Assembly (NCBI GenBank): GCA_013297755.1
Contig: JAAFIH010000005.1
Span: 1 to 64,000 of the forward strand
Reading direction: 5' to 3'
Length of the DNA: 64,000 bases
DNA from: Cytophagales bacterium
GTDB taxonomy: Bacteria; Bacteroidota; Bacteroidia; Cytophagales; UBA9547
Both the position numbers and the translations under genes were made by a program. Positions 1 through 10,700 of the stretch are shown piece by piece (position 1 is the stretch's first letter; each line of letters starts with the position of its first letter). The notes under the pieces were generated by a model. It searched no databases. It was not told where the DNA came from and was given only the letters and a program-made list of their open reading frames with translations.

Positions 1-45
1 TTTTGGCCATATATGTTACCTAATTAGGTAATGCAAATTAAAACT

Positions 46-82
46 AAAAAAGTCGAATAACAAACGATTATTCGACTTTTTT
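46..82. terminator. bidirectional hairpin terminator
   Basis: A perfect 15-bp inverted repeat (46-60 against 68-82, core AGTCGAATAA) with a 7-nt loop. It is flanked by A-runs on the left and T-runs on the right, so it can work on either strand. It lies downstream of dxs on the minus strand and would end that transcript or one entering from the left. The rest of the gap (83-344) is AT-rich and shows no other feature. Confidence 0.8.
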
Positions 83-344
83 TAAATATTCAACAACATA
101 TTACCTAAATTATTTTAGGGTTTAGGATTAATTTGATAATTTTATACCAAAATACAAACATAAAAAATCTTCTACCCTACAATTTAGCATATCAATAGAA
201 AATTTAAAATTATTGATTTTTGTTGGTCCAAAATTCAATCAATTTTATTTATAAAATTAAAAAATTTGTTTTATAAATAATCGTTAAGCATACTGATTTT
301 ACCACATTTGGTAAATGAAAATAAGGGGATGATTTAAGTTAAAT

Positions 345-2258
345 CTAAATTAAAACTTCTATCATTTTTTTGGCAGCTTCGCAAATACTTGCTGCATCGT
401 ACCCACACTCTGCATACAAATCTGATTGTTCGCCATGTTCTATAATTTTGTCGGGCATTCCTAGTCTTTTTACATGGGCTGTATATTGATTATCGGCCAT
501 GTATTCGACTATAGCTGAGCCAAATCCACCTTGTAGACAACCATCTTCTACAGTAATAATTTTATCAAAATTTGTAAAAATATCATCCAACATTTTTGTG
601 TCTAGGGGCTTCACAAATCGTAAATCGTAGTGGGCTGCCGAGATGTCTTCAGTATGTAATATTTCTATGGCTTTGGCGGCTTGTAATCCTGCAGTTCCAA
701 AACTTAGTATTGCAATATCGGTTCCAGTTTTGAGTTTTCGACCTTTACCAATTTGTAGCATTTGTAGCGGTTGTTGCCAGTCTACAATATGTCCTGCACC
801 ACGTGGGTAGCGTATCGAAAAGGGCTGCTGAGTTTCGGTGGCCGTATACATGAGATTGCGTAATTCTACTTCGTCCATTGGTGCCGAAACGATAAGATTT
901 GGCAAACAACGCATATACGCAATGTCATAAGTGCCATGATGTGTGGGTCCATCGGCTCCTGCAATGCCTGCACGATCGAGACAAAAAATAACATGTAAAT
1001 TTTGCAAACACACATCGTGTACTACTTGGTCGTAGGCACGTTGCATAAAACTTGAATAAATATTACAAAACGGTATAAGCCCCTGTACGGCCAAACCAGC
1101 CGAAAAAGTAACTGCATGTTGTTCGGCTATGCCTACATCAAATGCACGATGAGGCATTTCTTTCATCATCAGGTTGAGCGAACAGCCTGTGGGCATGGCT
1201 GGGGTTATGCCCATGATTTTGTCGTTTTGTTTGGCAAGTTCTAGTATAGTATGTCCAAAAACGTCTTGAAATTTGGGTGCTTGATTTGTTTGAGCTGCTT
1301 TTTTTTGTAATTCTCCAGTAATTTTATCAAATTTTACGCCTGGAGCATGCCAAAAAGTAGGATTTCCTTCTTCTGCAAATTTATATCCTTTGCCCTTGGT
1401 GGTAATTACATGGAGCAATTTTGGCCCTTGTATGTCTTTTAAGTCTTTGAAAATCTCTATCAAATGTGCCACATCGTGGCCATCAACTGGACCAAAATAA
1501 CGCAATTTTAAAGATTCAAACAGGTTACTTTGTTTGAGAAAGGCTGCTTTTACGGCCGCTTCCATGTTTGAAGCTATGGCTTGAGCATTGGGGCCAAATT
1601 TAGAAATCTTACCTAATAGTTTCCATACATCGTCTCTAAATTTGTTGTAAGTATGCGATGTAGTAATATCTGTTAAATAATCTTTGAGAGCACCCACATT
1701 GGGGTCTATGGCCATGCAGTTGTCGTTCAGTACAATCAATAAATTTGAATTGCTAACGCCTGCATGATTCATGGCCTCAAAAGCCATGCCTGCTGTCATG
1801 GCACCATCGCCAATGACGGCTATATGTTGTCGTTCGTTTTCATTTTTGTATGCTGAAGCCATTGCCATACCCAAAGCCGCTGATATTGAGGTGCTAGAGT
1901 GGCCAACTCCAAAGGCATCGTAAGGCGATTCGCTACGTTTAGGAAAACCTGAAAGTCCTTTGTAGCGTCTATTGGTATGAAAATCATCTTTGCGACCTGT
2001 AAGAATCTTATGGCCGTATGCTTGATGTCCTACATCCCAGACCAACATATCATCTGGGGTATTAAAAACATGATGCAAAGCAACCGTTAATTCGACAACA
2101 CCCAAACTGGCGCCAAAATGGCCACCATAAATGGATACATTGTCGATTATAAATTGTCGCAACTCGCCACACAACAGCACCAACTCGTCTAGCGAGAGGG
2201 CTTTCATGTCCTGGGGGCTTCCAATGTTTTTTAATATTTTACCTTGATGTATCAGCAT
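345..2258 (-). CDS. dxs: 1-deoxy-D-xylulose-5-phosphate synthase
   Basis: Cytoplasmic thiamine-diphosphate enzyme that condenses pyruvate and glyceraldehyde-3-phosphate to DXP, the first step of the MEP isoprenoid pathway. At 637 residues it has the family's usual length. Visible signatures are the N-terminal GHQAYGHKI segment with its catalytic histidine, the ThDP/Mg motif GDGAMTAG followed by LNDN, the central transketolase-like pyrimidine-binding domain (VGIAEQHAV, DRAGIAGADG), and a C-terminal transketolase domain. The ATG at 2258 gives the expected N-terminus. It stands alone; the minus-strand kup is upstream but separated by 111 bp. IspH from the same pathway is encoded about 23 kb away (25387-26289), so MEP genes are scattered here. 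Confidence 0.97.
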   Translation of the reverse strand: MLIHQGKILKNIGSPQDMKALSLDELVLLCGELRQFIIDNVSIYGGHFGASLGVVELTVALHHVFNTPDDMLVWDVGHQAYGHKILTGRKDDFHTNRRYKGLSGFPKRSESPYDAFGVGHSSTSISAALGMAMASAYKNENERQHIAVIGDGAMTAGMAFEAMNHAGVSNSNLLIVLNDNCMAIDPNVGALKDYLTDITTSHTYNKFRDDVWKLLGKISKFGPNAQAIASNMEAAVKAAFLKQSNLFESLKLRYFGPVDGHDVAHLIEIFKDLKDIQGPKLLHVITTKGKGYKFAEEGNPTFWHAPGVKFDKITGELQKKAAQTNQAPKFQDVFGHTILELAKQNDKIMGITPAMPTGCSLNLMMKEMPHRAFDVGIAEQHAVTFSAGLAVQGLIPFCNIYSSFMQRAYDQVVHDVCLQNLHVIFCLDRAGIAGADGPTHHGTYDIAYMRCLPNLIVSAPMDEVELRNLMYTATETQQPFSIRYPRGAGHIVDWQQPLQMLQIGKGRKLKTGTDIAILSFGTAGLQAAKAIEILHTEDISAAHYDLRFVKPLDTKMLDDIFTNFDKIITVEDGCLQGGFGSAIVEYMADNQYTAHVKRLGMPDKIIEHGEQSDLYAECGYDAASICEAAKKMIEVLI

Positions 2259-2369
2259 TTGAAAGCTACAATATTGTGTATAAAATATATAAGCTACAAA
2301 TAAACTAATTTTAAACGATTTAGTTATAAATTTTGAATTTTTTGTGCTTAAAAATTTAATTAATCAATA

Positions 2370-4316
2370 TTATCTTACTCTACATAGTTTAATTTCTGAC
2401 GCAGGTTTGATAAGCATGGGTACTTTTTCTACAATGACAGAGCTGGTATCTAGTCCAAAATATTTTTCTTCGGATGTGGCCAATTCTTTTAATATAAAAT
2501 AACCATCCATGACTAATTGCTCAAACACACCTAAGGAGTTTTCGTAAGATAAGAATTTTTCTAAAACCACAAATCTAAAATCACCAATCAAATTTTGTGC
2601 ATTCAAAGATTCGTATCTTGAGGTAATATCAACTTCGCCATTGCGTACCATGTCTTCGACTACACGCCTGAAATAAAGGTTTATTTTATTTTCGACCCTA
2701 AACCCTAGATAAAATGTAACTTTAAAAACTTGACCATCAGAATAAGTATGTACTTTATATTCTTTGGTATAAGGTTCATCAGTAATTTCTACATGCAAAA
2801 ACCAGTACACATCGGCTCGCTTGGGTTGTTTCTGAAAAATAGAATAAATAACCTTTGATTCTATTTGGTCGGTGCCTCTGGCACTTGTCATAAAAATTAG
2901 ATTGGTAGCATATTTGGGCACAGTCATATCCTCGCTCAATTTCATCATCATTCTTACCTGTTTGTGGTCTTCAAAAGGTACATATTCTGTAAGGCTGTTT
3001 TTGATTTTAAAGGCTTTATACCAAGTGTACATAACTGCAAATATTACGCCACCCAATATCAAAGATACATAACCGCCATTAGAAAATTTGGTAAGATTGG
3101 CAGCCAAAAACGAACCTTCTAGTAATAAAAATGCTCCTAAAAATAATAATAAAAAGATGGTATTTACTCGTTTTAAGTACAAATAAAATGTCATCAATAA
3201 TGTAGTCATTATCATCGTAAGCGTGATTGCAAGGCCATAAGCTGCACCCATCTGAGACGATTCTCTGAAATATAGCACTACTCCAATGCAACCTATCCAT
3301 AGCAAAAAATTTAGACTTGGCACATACAACTGCCCTTTTTGATCTGTAGGATATACCAATTTTACTTTTGGCCAAAAATTAAGTCTGATTGCCTCTGAAA
3401 TCAATGTAAAAGAACCAGTAATTAATGCTTGACTGGCTATAATGGCTGATGCTGTGGCTATAATTATGCCAGGAATAACAAACCATTGAGGCATAATGGC
3501 AAAAAATGGATTATCTGTAATGTGACCAGATTGCGACATTATCCATGCTCCCTGTCCAAGATAAGTAAGAATCAAGCATGTTTTTACATATATCCACGAA
3601 ATTCTAATATTGCTACGGCCACAATGCCCAAGGTCAGAGTATAGAGCCTCAGCCCCAGTGGTACACAAAAAAACTGAGCCAAGCAACCAAAATCCTTCGG
3701 GATATTGGGTTAGAAGCTGGTAAGCATACATAGGATTGAGTGATTTGAAAATACTAGGATTAGTAATAATTTGAGAAATGCCCAATACAGCTAACATCGT
3801 AAACCATACAAACATGACAGGGCCAAAGGCTTTGCCAACTACGTTGGTTCCAAATCGCTGAAAAGCGAACAAAACAGTAAGAATTACTATAATAATTGGC
3901 ACCGTTTGCACATTAGGATAAATACGTAATATACCCTCTACGGCCGAAGCTACAGATATAGGAGGAGTTATAATACCATCGGCAAGCAGAGTGGCTCCAC
4001 CCAACATAGCTGGCAAAAAGAGCCAAGGCATTTTTCTACGAACCAATGCAAAAAGCGAAAAAATACCACCCTCGCCATTATTGTCTGCCCTAAGAGTAAG
4101 AATGACATATTTTAAAGTAGTTTGTAACGTAAGAGTCCAAAAAATACACGAAAGTGCACCATAAATCAGCAATTCGCTCACTTCTTTGTGGTGCATTATT
4201 TCACTCATTACATACAGTGGAGATGTACCAATATCGCCATAAATAATACCTAGCGTTATCAGAAGCCCACCTGTGGTAAGGTGATGGTTGTGGCCGTGTG
4301 CTTGATTTTTTTGCAT
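2370..4316 (-). CDS. kup: KUP family low-affinity potassium transporter
   Basis: Inner-membrane K+/H+ symporter. The 648-residue length matches the Kup family. The N-terminal GIIYGDIGTSPLYV is the family hallmark, followed by about twelve hydrophobic segments up to roughly residue 430 and a hydrophilic cytoplasmic tail of about 200 residues. A short His-rich start (HGHNHH) precedes the first membrane segment and may be a species-specific extension or could bind metal; the latter is inference. It is monocistronic: the downstream dxs is 111 bp away, and upstream lies a 570-bp gap containing a MITE. Confidence 0.96.
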   Translation of the reverse strand: MQKNQAHGHNHHLTTGGLLITLGIIYGDIGTSPLYVMSEIMHHKEVSELLIYGALSCIFWTLTLQTTLKYVILTLRADNNGEGGIFSLFALVRRKMPWLFLPAMLGGATLLADGIITPPISVASAVEGILRIYPNVQTVPIIIVILTVLFAFQRFGTNVVGKAFGPVMFVWFTMLAVLGISQIITNPSIFKSLNPMYAYQLLTQYPEGFWLLGSVFLCTTGAEALYSDLGHCGRSNIRISWIYVKTCLILTYLGQGAWIMSQSGHITDNPFFAIMPQWFVIPGIIIATASAIIASQALITGSFTLISEAIRLNFWPKVKLVYPTDQKGQLYVPSLNFLLWIGCIGVVLYFRESSQMGAAYGLAITLTMIMTTLLMTFYLYLKRVNTIFLLLFLGAFLLLEGSFLAANLTKFSNGGYVSLILGGVIFAVMYTWYKAFKIKNSLTEYVPFEDHKQVRMMMKLSEDMTVPKYATNLIFMTSARGTDQIESKVIYSIFQKQPKRADVYWFLHVEITDEPYTKEYKVHTYSDGQVFKVTFYLGFRVENKINLYFRRVVEDMVRNGEVDITSRYESLNAQNLIGDFRFVVLEKFLSYENSLGVFEQLVMDGYFILKELATSEEKYFGLDTSSVIVEKVPMLIKPASEIKLCRVR

Positions 4317-4664
4317 ATTATGGTTATGCTTTTAAGTATTTTTATAGATTTTAAAGATAAAAAGTAATCAAAATTCATTTTTATTTTTAAAATCGCTTCA
4401 AAATTAATTAATTGTTTTATTAAAAAATATAAATATCAAAATTAAAACAAAAATTAAAAGTTCGTACACTTATTTGAAATATCATATAAGCAAAAATTTG
4501 ATTGTAAAGCCCAAATATATATCATTCAGCTTGTTTAAGGCTCATCTCATTAAATTCTATGGTTTATGTATAACTCCCAAAGGATAAAGGCTTTTTTCAA
4601 AGGACGAGTAGTTAGGCAGGTTTTACTTAAATTTTGATTTTTTATAGCTACTTGAGATAGAAAA

Positions 4665-4853
4665 CAGGGCAAACGCATTTAAGATATTTTAATAAAATTA
4701 CCTATTATTTTAATAACCCCACCCTAAATCCAATTTCTGTTTGATACACAGAATCCAAAGGGAGGGACTTTACATTCAACTATTATAAAAACATTCTTTT
4801 TTAGTAATATTTTACTATTTTAAACTATAATATTTTTAAATGCATTTACCCTG
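4665..4853. mobile_element. MITE family A, copy 1 (189 bp, 9-bp TSD)
   Basis: Non-coding element with terminal inverted repeats: left CAGGGCAAACGCATTTAA, right end complementary to CAGGGTAAATGCATTTAA. It is flanked by a perfect 9-bp direct duplication GATAGAAAA (4656-4664 and 4854-4862). A second, near-identical copy sits at 23651-23840 with its own 9-bp duplication. It encodes no transposase, so it must have been moved in trans. The CAGGG terminus with an 8-10-bp duplication resembles the ISAs1 family, but that assignment is only inferred. The rest of the gap (4317-4655) shows nothing recognisable. Confidence 0.85.
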
Positions 4854-4883
4854 GATAGAAAATTTAAAAGTAAAAAAACTGCT

Positions 4884-5192
4884 CTAATTTTCTTTTTTAT
4901 AAAAAATTACTCCAAAACTATTGATATGTTCCATTAAATCTTTATTATCAATATGAAAGTACAAAGATACATCAAATTTTACAGGTAACAGTAAATCATC
5001 AAGCTCTGTGTCAATTTTAAGTAATTGAGTTAATTCTATATTTTTAGAAATTAAAGTTATGTCAACATCTGAATAGGATTTTTGAGTGCCTTTGGCCCTC
5101 GAACCATAAAGTATTACAGTTTCTATTTCTGGGTGTGCCATAAATACTTCCATAATTTGTTCGTAATGAGATTTTGATAAACCATAGATCAT
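4884..5192 (-). CDS. MNT-type minimal nucleotidyltransferase (MntA/HI0073-like)
   Basis: A 102-residue nucleotidyltransferase of the DNA polymerase beta fold. Residues 30-44 carry the diagnostic GS...SDVD pattern (G30, S31, then D42 and D44 as Mg ligands). The gene directly follows the HEPN-like partner with a 1-bp gap on the same strand, the arrangement known for MNT/HEPN toxin-antitoxin pairs and for the HI0073/HI0074 complex. In characterised MntA/HepT systems the MNT protein AMPylates the HEPN RNase. Whether that happens here is inferred from order and motifs. Confidence 0.85.
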   Translation of the reverse strand: MIYGLSKSHYEQIMEVFMAHPEIETVILYGSRAKGTQKSYSDVDITLISKNIELTQLLKIDTELDDLLLPVKFDVSLYFHIDNKDLMEHINSFGVIFYKKEN

Positions 5193-5193
5193 G

Positions 5194-5670
5194 TTATAAT
5201 AATTTTTGTTGCTGACCAGTTCTTTTTTCTTCCATTTTGAATCTAAACTGAATAAAAAGTGGAAAATAATATTCTATAATTTTTGAGTAAATCTCGTTTG
5301 CTGTCGATTCATTATATGTATGTGTTGTTTTATTTCTACTTTTTATCATTTCCATCCAAGCATCTCCATTTTCGATAATTTTTAAATTTAAAGCCTCTCT
5401 TGTTGCATCCCTGGACCCACCCACTTCATTATTTCCTTGATATTCAGCGTAATCTTTCATTAGATTCCAAGCCATCTCGTGGGTATATTCGAATCTTTGA
5501 ATTAAACCGTCTTTTATGATTTCGTTAAGAATTAAGTTTAAGTCTGAACGAACTATTTGAGTTTCATCGTCTAAATAGTTATGTTTGATATAACCTATAG
5601 CTTGTTCTAATTTATTCAATGCTTTGTTACAGTTAGAAAACCTTTGTTGCCATCTTATCTCTTCCATCAT
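5194..5670 (-). CDS. HEPN-fold nucleotidyltransferase partner (HI0074/HepT-like)
   Basis: All-helical 158-residue protein of the nucleotidyltransferase substrate-binding (HI0074) family, which belongs to the HEPN superfamily. The family's usual EYTHEMAWNLMKDY segment is at about residues 61-74. Near the C-terminus the sequence R112-NKTT-H117 fits the HEPN RNase motif Rx4-6H, followed by a tyrosine. It is first in a two-gene operon with the MNT protein. It may be a toxin RNase neutralised by the MNT partner or a non-toxic nucleotidyltransferase subunit; the sequence cannot decide. Start codons ATG-ATG at 5670/5667 are equivalent. Confidence 0.8.
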   Translation of the reverse strand: MMEEIRWQQRFSNCNKALNKLEQAIGYIKHNYLDDETQIVRSDLNLILNEIIKDGLIQRFEYTHEMAWNLMKDYAEYQGNNEVGGSRDATREALNLKIIENGDAWMEMIKSRNKTTHTYNESTANEIYSKIIEYYFPLFIQFRFKMEEKRTGQQQKLL

Positions 5671-5897
5671 GTTTGAGTATTTTATAGAAATTATATTGTT
5701 TTACTAATAAAAAATTCTAATAATCTGAGAATAAATTATTAACTTATCTATTAAAAATAATTGTTTTTTTAATACCAATGATCTTATAAATTTTTAAATA
5801 TAAAATTTATAAATGATTAAAAAAAATTTAATCATTTATAAAACAGCATTAATCCAAATAAAATATTAATTTCGTAACGTCAAAAATTTTTAATATT

Positions 5898-6038
5898 ATG
5901 ACAATTAAAAGACTGTTTTTTGTGCTTATAACTTTGATTTTTTTTTCTATAATTGGTTATTTTGTATACGATATGTCTAAAAAAACCATCAATCCTTGGG
6001 ATAAAAAGAAATCTAATGAGCAAAAAAAGATATTTTAG
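5898..6038 (+). CDS. small single-pass membrane peptide (46 aa)
   Basis: A 46-codon frame from ATG at 5898. It has a basic start (TIKR), one hydrophobic segment of about 20 residues (residues 6-25) and a hydrophilic Lys-rich tail containing NPWDKKK. This is the topology of small membrane subunits or regulators. It is followed within 80 bp by a strong terminator (6115-6155), which supports a real transcription unit. No family is recognised. It stands alone between the HEPN/MNT pair (minus strand) and the TatD-like gene. Confidence 0.45.
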   Translation: MTIKRLFFVLITLIFFSIIGYFVYDMSKKTINPWDKKKSNEQKKIF

Positions 6039-6114
6039 TTTGAACTTATAAGTAGTATGGCACGATATTTGTGATTATATTATTTAATAACGCAAATATA
6101 AAAATACGAGTTAG

Positions 6115-6155
6115 AAGGCTTGAGAGAAACATACACGTTTCGCTTCAAGCCTTTT
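6115..6155 (+). terminator. rho-independent terminator
   Basis: Inverted repeat AAGGCTTGA (6115-6123) and TCAAGCCTT (6145-6153), followed by T-rich sequence. It lies downstream of the 46-aa peptide gene and just upstream of the TatD-like gene, so it separates the two units. Confidence 0.7.
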
Positions 6156-6195
6156 ACTTTTATAGACATCTCATCAAAATATTTAATTTATATAT

Positions 6196-7101
6196 ATGTA
6201 CATAGATCCACATATACACATGGTAAGTCGCACCACCGATGACTACGAGGCCATGGCTGCTGCAGGTATAATAGCTGTGATAGAACCTGCTTTTTGGCTT
6301 GGCCAACCCCGAACTTCTGTTGGCACTTTCAAAGATTATTTTAGCAGCCTTATTGGTTGGGAGCGATTTAGGGCCTCGCAGTTTGGTATTCAGCATTATT
6401 GCACTATGGGCCTCAATGCTAGAGAAGCCAACAACGAAGCCTTAGCCGAACAAGTGATGGAGATTTTGCCGCTTTTTTTGGGAAAAGAGCGCGTAGTTGG
6501 TGTTGGCGAAATTGGCTATGACGAACAAACTGAGGCCGAAGACAAATATTTTAGGCTTCAATTGCTTTTGGCAAAAAAAACCAAATCATTGGTACAGGTA
6601 CACACTCCACACAGGGACAAAAAAAAAGGCACTGATAAAAGCATGTCAGTAGCTTTGGAATGTGGCTTAGATCCCCAAATGGTAATCATAGACCATAATA
6701 ACGAAGAAACTGTAAAAAATGTACTCGACCAGGGTTTTTGGGCTGCTTTTACGATTTATCCTTATACCAAAATGGGTAACGAACGTATGGTTGAAATAAT
6801 AAAACAATATGGCCCAGAACGCATCATCATCAATAGTGCGGCCGATTGGGGTATAAGCGACCCTCTGGCTGTGCCCAAAACTGCCAGTCTTATGCTACAA
6901 AAAGGCATTGACAACGATACCATTAAAAAAGTTTGTTACACCAATGCTCTACTGGCTTTTGGACAAACAGGGCGTATGACTGAACTTGATTGGTTCCAAA
7001 AAACCGACCAAGACTTAAATAATAAATTCAACAATAACTCCATCCTCAGGGGTGGACAACTGCCCGAACATGTACATAAAAAAAGTAATATAATAAGATA
7101 A
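6196..7101 (+). CDS. TatD-like metal-dependent hydrolase (EboB-like)
   Basis: A 301-residue TIM-barrel amidohydrolase of the TatD class. The N-terminal DPHIHM supplies the paired metal histidines (H6, H8). Further candidate ligands are the glutamate of GVGEIGYDE, the histidine of VQVHTPHRD, the histidine of IIDHNNE, and the aspartate of SAADWGISD near residue 218. It differs from classical TatD DNases and resembles the TatD-type EboB proteins of the ebo/edb prenylated-compound transport clusters. No other ebo gene is present here, so the substrate is unknown. It is monocistronic. Confidence 0.75.
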   Translation: MYIDPHIHMVSRTTDDYEAMAAAGIIAVIEPAFWLGQPRTSVGTFKDYFSSLIGWERFRASQFGIQHYCTMGLNAREANNEALAEQVMEILPLFLGKERVVGVGEIGYDEQTEAEDKYFRLQLLLAKKTKSLVQVHTPHRDKKKGTDKSMSVALECGLDPQMVIIDHNNEETVKNVLDQGFWAAFTIYPYTKMGNERMVEIIKQYGPERIIINSAADWGISDPLAVPKTASLMLQKGIDNDTIKKVCYTNALLAFGQTGRMTELDWFQKTDQDLNNKFNNNSILRGGQLPEHVHKKSNIIR

Positions 7102-7419
7102 TTGAAGTTATGTTTTGAAAAAAAATTACCTCATTTACATCGCTTTCAAATGGTTGATTTTGGTTTTGTTCAAGTCCATTTGTCAAAAAAAGTAGTGAGG
7201 ATTTTTTTGATTGATAAATAACTGGCTGAAGCTTTAATAAATTATACCATTTGTATGTTATGGGCAATATTAAGACAATGTATTATTAAAATGTACTCGT
7301 AATAAAAGTCAATTATTGGCTCAAATAAAAAATAAGTTAAAGTGTTTTAGCAATTATGTAATTTTGGTTAAAATTAACTACCTAAGTTTATATACCTTGA
7401 AAAAGTGCTTATTTTTATT

Positions 7420-7625
7420 CTAAAAACCTCAAAAAATATTATTTAATACCAACACCAATTTATGCAACTGCACAACTTGGCTCAATACTTTTGTTATGTC
7501 CCACTAAACAAAATAAAAGAGGGAAATCTTCAAATTAATTTTGAATTTTAGTAGTTACATTATTTGTATTTTAGAAGTTAATTTTAGTTATGAATACAAG
7601 AGAAAATTATATTTTTATTTGATAA
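7420..7625. repeat. left ~206-bp direct repeat flanking the R-M island
   Basis: Begins with CTAAAAACCTCAAAAAATAT and matches 11505-11710 over its whole length, with only scattered substitutions. The two copies stand in direct orientation around the methylase/nuclease pair. No open frame or clear terminal inverted repeat is visible within it. The preceding stretch 7102-7419 holds no recognisable gene. Confidence 0.85.
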
Positions 7626-7720
7626 TTAAAAAAAATAGCAAAATTGTATTCTTATTGTTATCTTTACTTTTTTACTGAGCAATATATTAAAATGATTTAA
7701 GTGTAAATATTTAAAAATCA

Positions 7721-10700
7721 ATGGATTATAAAATAATGTTTACAAATTTAGGCTTTGAATTCAATATAGATTTGAAGCCTAAGCATATTATTTTTGATAA
7801 GAATCCTATTTTAACTGATAAATTACAAAATTCTATTTTTTATTATAATAATCTAAACCACACAAACACTTCATTCTATTTAATAAATTCAGTTTTAGAT
7901 ATATCTGAAATTGAAGCTGTTAGAAAATATATTTGGAATAAAAACGATGCAGATTTGATTTTTTATTACCCAAACAATGGGCAAGAATTTGAAATGTTGT
8001 ATGCCAAATATTCTCCTGAAACAACTTATAAAGAAAGTGTCTTAGAAACCTTTTCACCATCTCCAAAAGATGCTGAAAAAATGGAGAAAATTAATAAATG
8101 GCAATTTGATAGTGGCGTATTTTGGTTGCATTACCAGTCATTTATAGACAAATCAAAATATAAAGGTATTGACAAAGAATTAGTCAATACTTTAAAAGAT
8201 TTGAAACTAGAACTTTATTATACATTATCTACTTTAATTTTTAATGAAAAAGAATGTAATAAAGTTGTGCAAGCATTGATTGATAGGACTTTATACATAA
8301 AATATTTAGAAGATAACCATATTATTAACTCACGTTTTTATGACTATTATTTTGAAAATCCAAAACTTAGTTATGCAAAATTATTAGAGAACAACTCAAA
8401 TTCAGATATAAATAAGCTCTATGAAAAAATCCATGAAATTTTTAATAATAGTTTATTTGATCAACCAAATATAGAAAATGCCTATTTAACTAAAGATGTT
8501 TGCACTTTAATAGCTTCATCATTCAACTCAAATTTTAAAACAAAACAATTAAAATTATTTGATTTTCAATTTGATGTTTTACCAGTCGAATTTATTAGTT
8601 ATATATATGAAGTTTTTTTATCTGAAACTCAAAAAGCAAATGGAATTTACTATACCCCAAAAAAATTAGCTCAACTAATTGTAGATGAGGTAATTATAGA
8701 TGACAAAATTGGTTCAGTTTTGGATCCATCGTGTGGCTCAGGCATGTTTTTGATTGTAGCTTATCAAAGACTTTTAGAAATTGCACAAAAACAGGGTTTA
8801 GAACCTGAAAATAATATTGAAAAAATAAAATTCAGAACTAAACTTTTAGCTGAAAATATTTTTGGTATTGAAAAAGAACTCACAGCACAAAGATTTACTC
8901 TTTTTTCTTTGTCATTGCAGATTTTTAATGGGATTGACCCAAATGATATTAAAGAATACATTGCAAAGGAACTCAGTAAAAACAAAAAAATTGATTTATT
9001 TTCTGAGTTTTCATTTTTTGACAATATAAAACAAGCTAATGCACTTGCTATTTCTGAAGCACCTTTTGAAGGGTTGAGCTTTTCGTATTTAGTAGGGAAT
9101 CCGCCATTTTTTGAAATTCCCAAAACAGATGATTATAAAAATGAAATTTCATTTTTGGACGCATATAAAGTTGTTTTAAAAAATAATGACAAAGTAATTG
9201 CTAAAAATATAGTTGGAAAAGCTCAAATTTCACAATGCTTTTTTCTAAAAATAAAAGACTGGAGTAATGAAGATACCAGATTTGGGTTTGTTTCAAATAG
9301 TTCTAGCTTTTATAATGAAAAGTCAGATGCTTTTCAAGATTATTTTTATTCTAATTATGGAATAGAAAAAATATATGAACTCTCAAGAGTAAAAAATATA
9401 TTATTTGAAAAAGCCCAAGAAACAGTTGTTTCAATCATTTTTACCAATCATTTTAAAGATAATATTATAAATTATTATTCTTTAGATGTTGGATTGTTTT
9501 CAGAAAAACCATTTGAATTATTGATAATTCAGGAGGATAAAGTGATTGAAATTGACCAAAAGAAACTTGCAGATAAACAAGTTAGATTAAGAGATTTTTT
9601 GGTTGGAAATGAATTTGATAATAATTTTCTAGATAAAATCAAAAACAGTAACTATTTATTAAAATCAGTTCTTAGCTCAAACCAAACTAATTATAGAGGA
9701 TTAGAGCGAATACAAAATGAAAAATTATCAGAGTATTTTAATATAAGTAAGAACAATTTTGCAAATTTAACTAGTAAAGAAAAAAATGACTTACATTTAA
9801 AGTTTGGCTTTGACAATTACTTATCAGATTTTAAAAGTAATAAATTTTATATTCCTTATATTTATTCTGCAAAAAGAATATTCCCATTTAATTATGCTTT
9901 TGATTTTTATATTAATGAATCTAAAATAAATGTAAATAATTTTAGAAGATTCAACATGCTTGATTTGTTTTCTAAAAGAAAGATATTGCTAAATAGATTT
10001 GGTAAATCTATAAATGCAGTTTTTACTGATAATAAAATAGCATTTTCAACATACGTATTTTGTTTAACAATTAAAAATGAAGATTTATATTATTTTATAA
10101 CTGCTATTTTAAATTCCAAGTTATCAAATTATTTTCTTCATAATTTTACTAAAAAAAGAGTTGATTCGAATTTCGAAAATATTGATTTACATGCCCTACA
10201 GAATATCCCAATTCCCAAAGATTTAAACTCAAATTTAGTAACTCAAATATCTGAAATTAGTAAAGACCTATCAGACAGAAAGTTTGAATATTCAGAAAAA
10301 GAGCAAGAGTTAAATGAATTGATTTATGATTTGTATGATTTAAATTATTTGGAGAGACAGCGAGTGAAAGATTATTTTTTACCAAATCCTAAAAAGCCAA
10401 CTAGTCTATCCATTATAAACAACTATAAACAAGCTATATATGATACTTTAGAATTTTATTTTTCAGAAGAAATCACAATTGAACATTTTGAAAAATTTAA
10501 GTTAAGAGTTTTTAAAATTAATTTTGGATTAAATGCTGATGCTTCTGCTCAAAAAACTGGTTTATATACGTTAGAACAAATTTTTAAAGAAAATCCAAAA
10601 GAAAAAATACTGCTTGGCCAAGAGTTTATTTTTAGTGCAACATGTATTTACATTATTAAAAAAGATATAAACCAAAATTGGACAGCAACAAAAGCATTTG

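Noticed and set aside
7046-7267. Minus-strand 73-residue frame between the TatD gene and the island
   Set aside because: No start context, no family resemblance, and it overlaps the TatD gene's end. Regarded as chance in AT-rich DNA.
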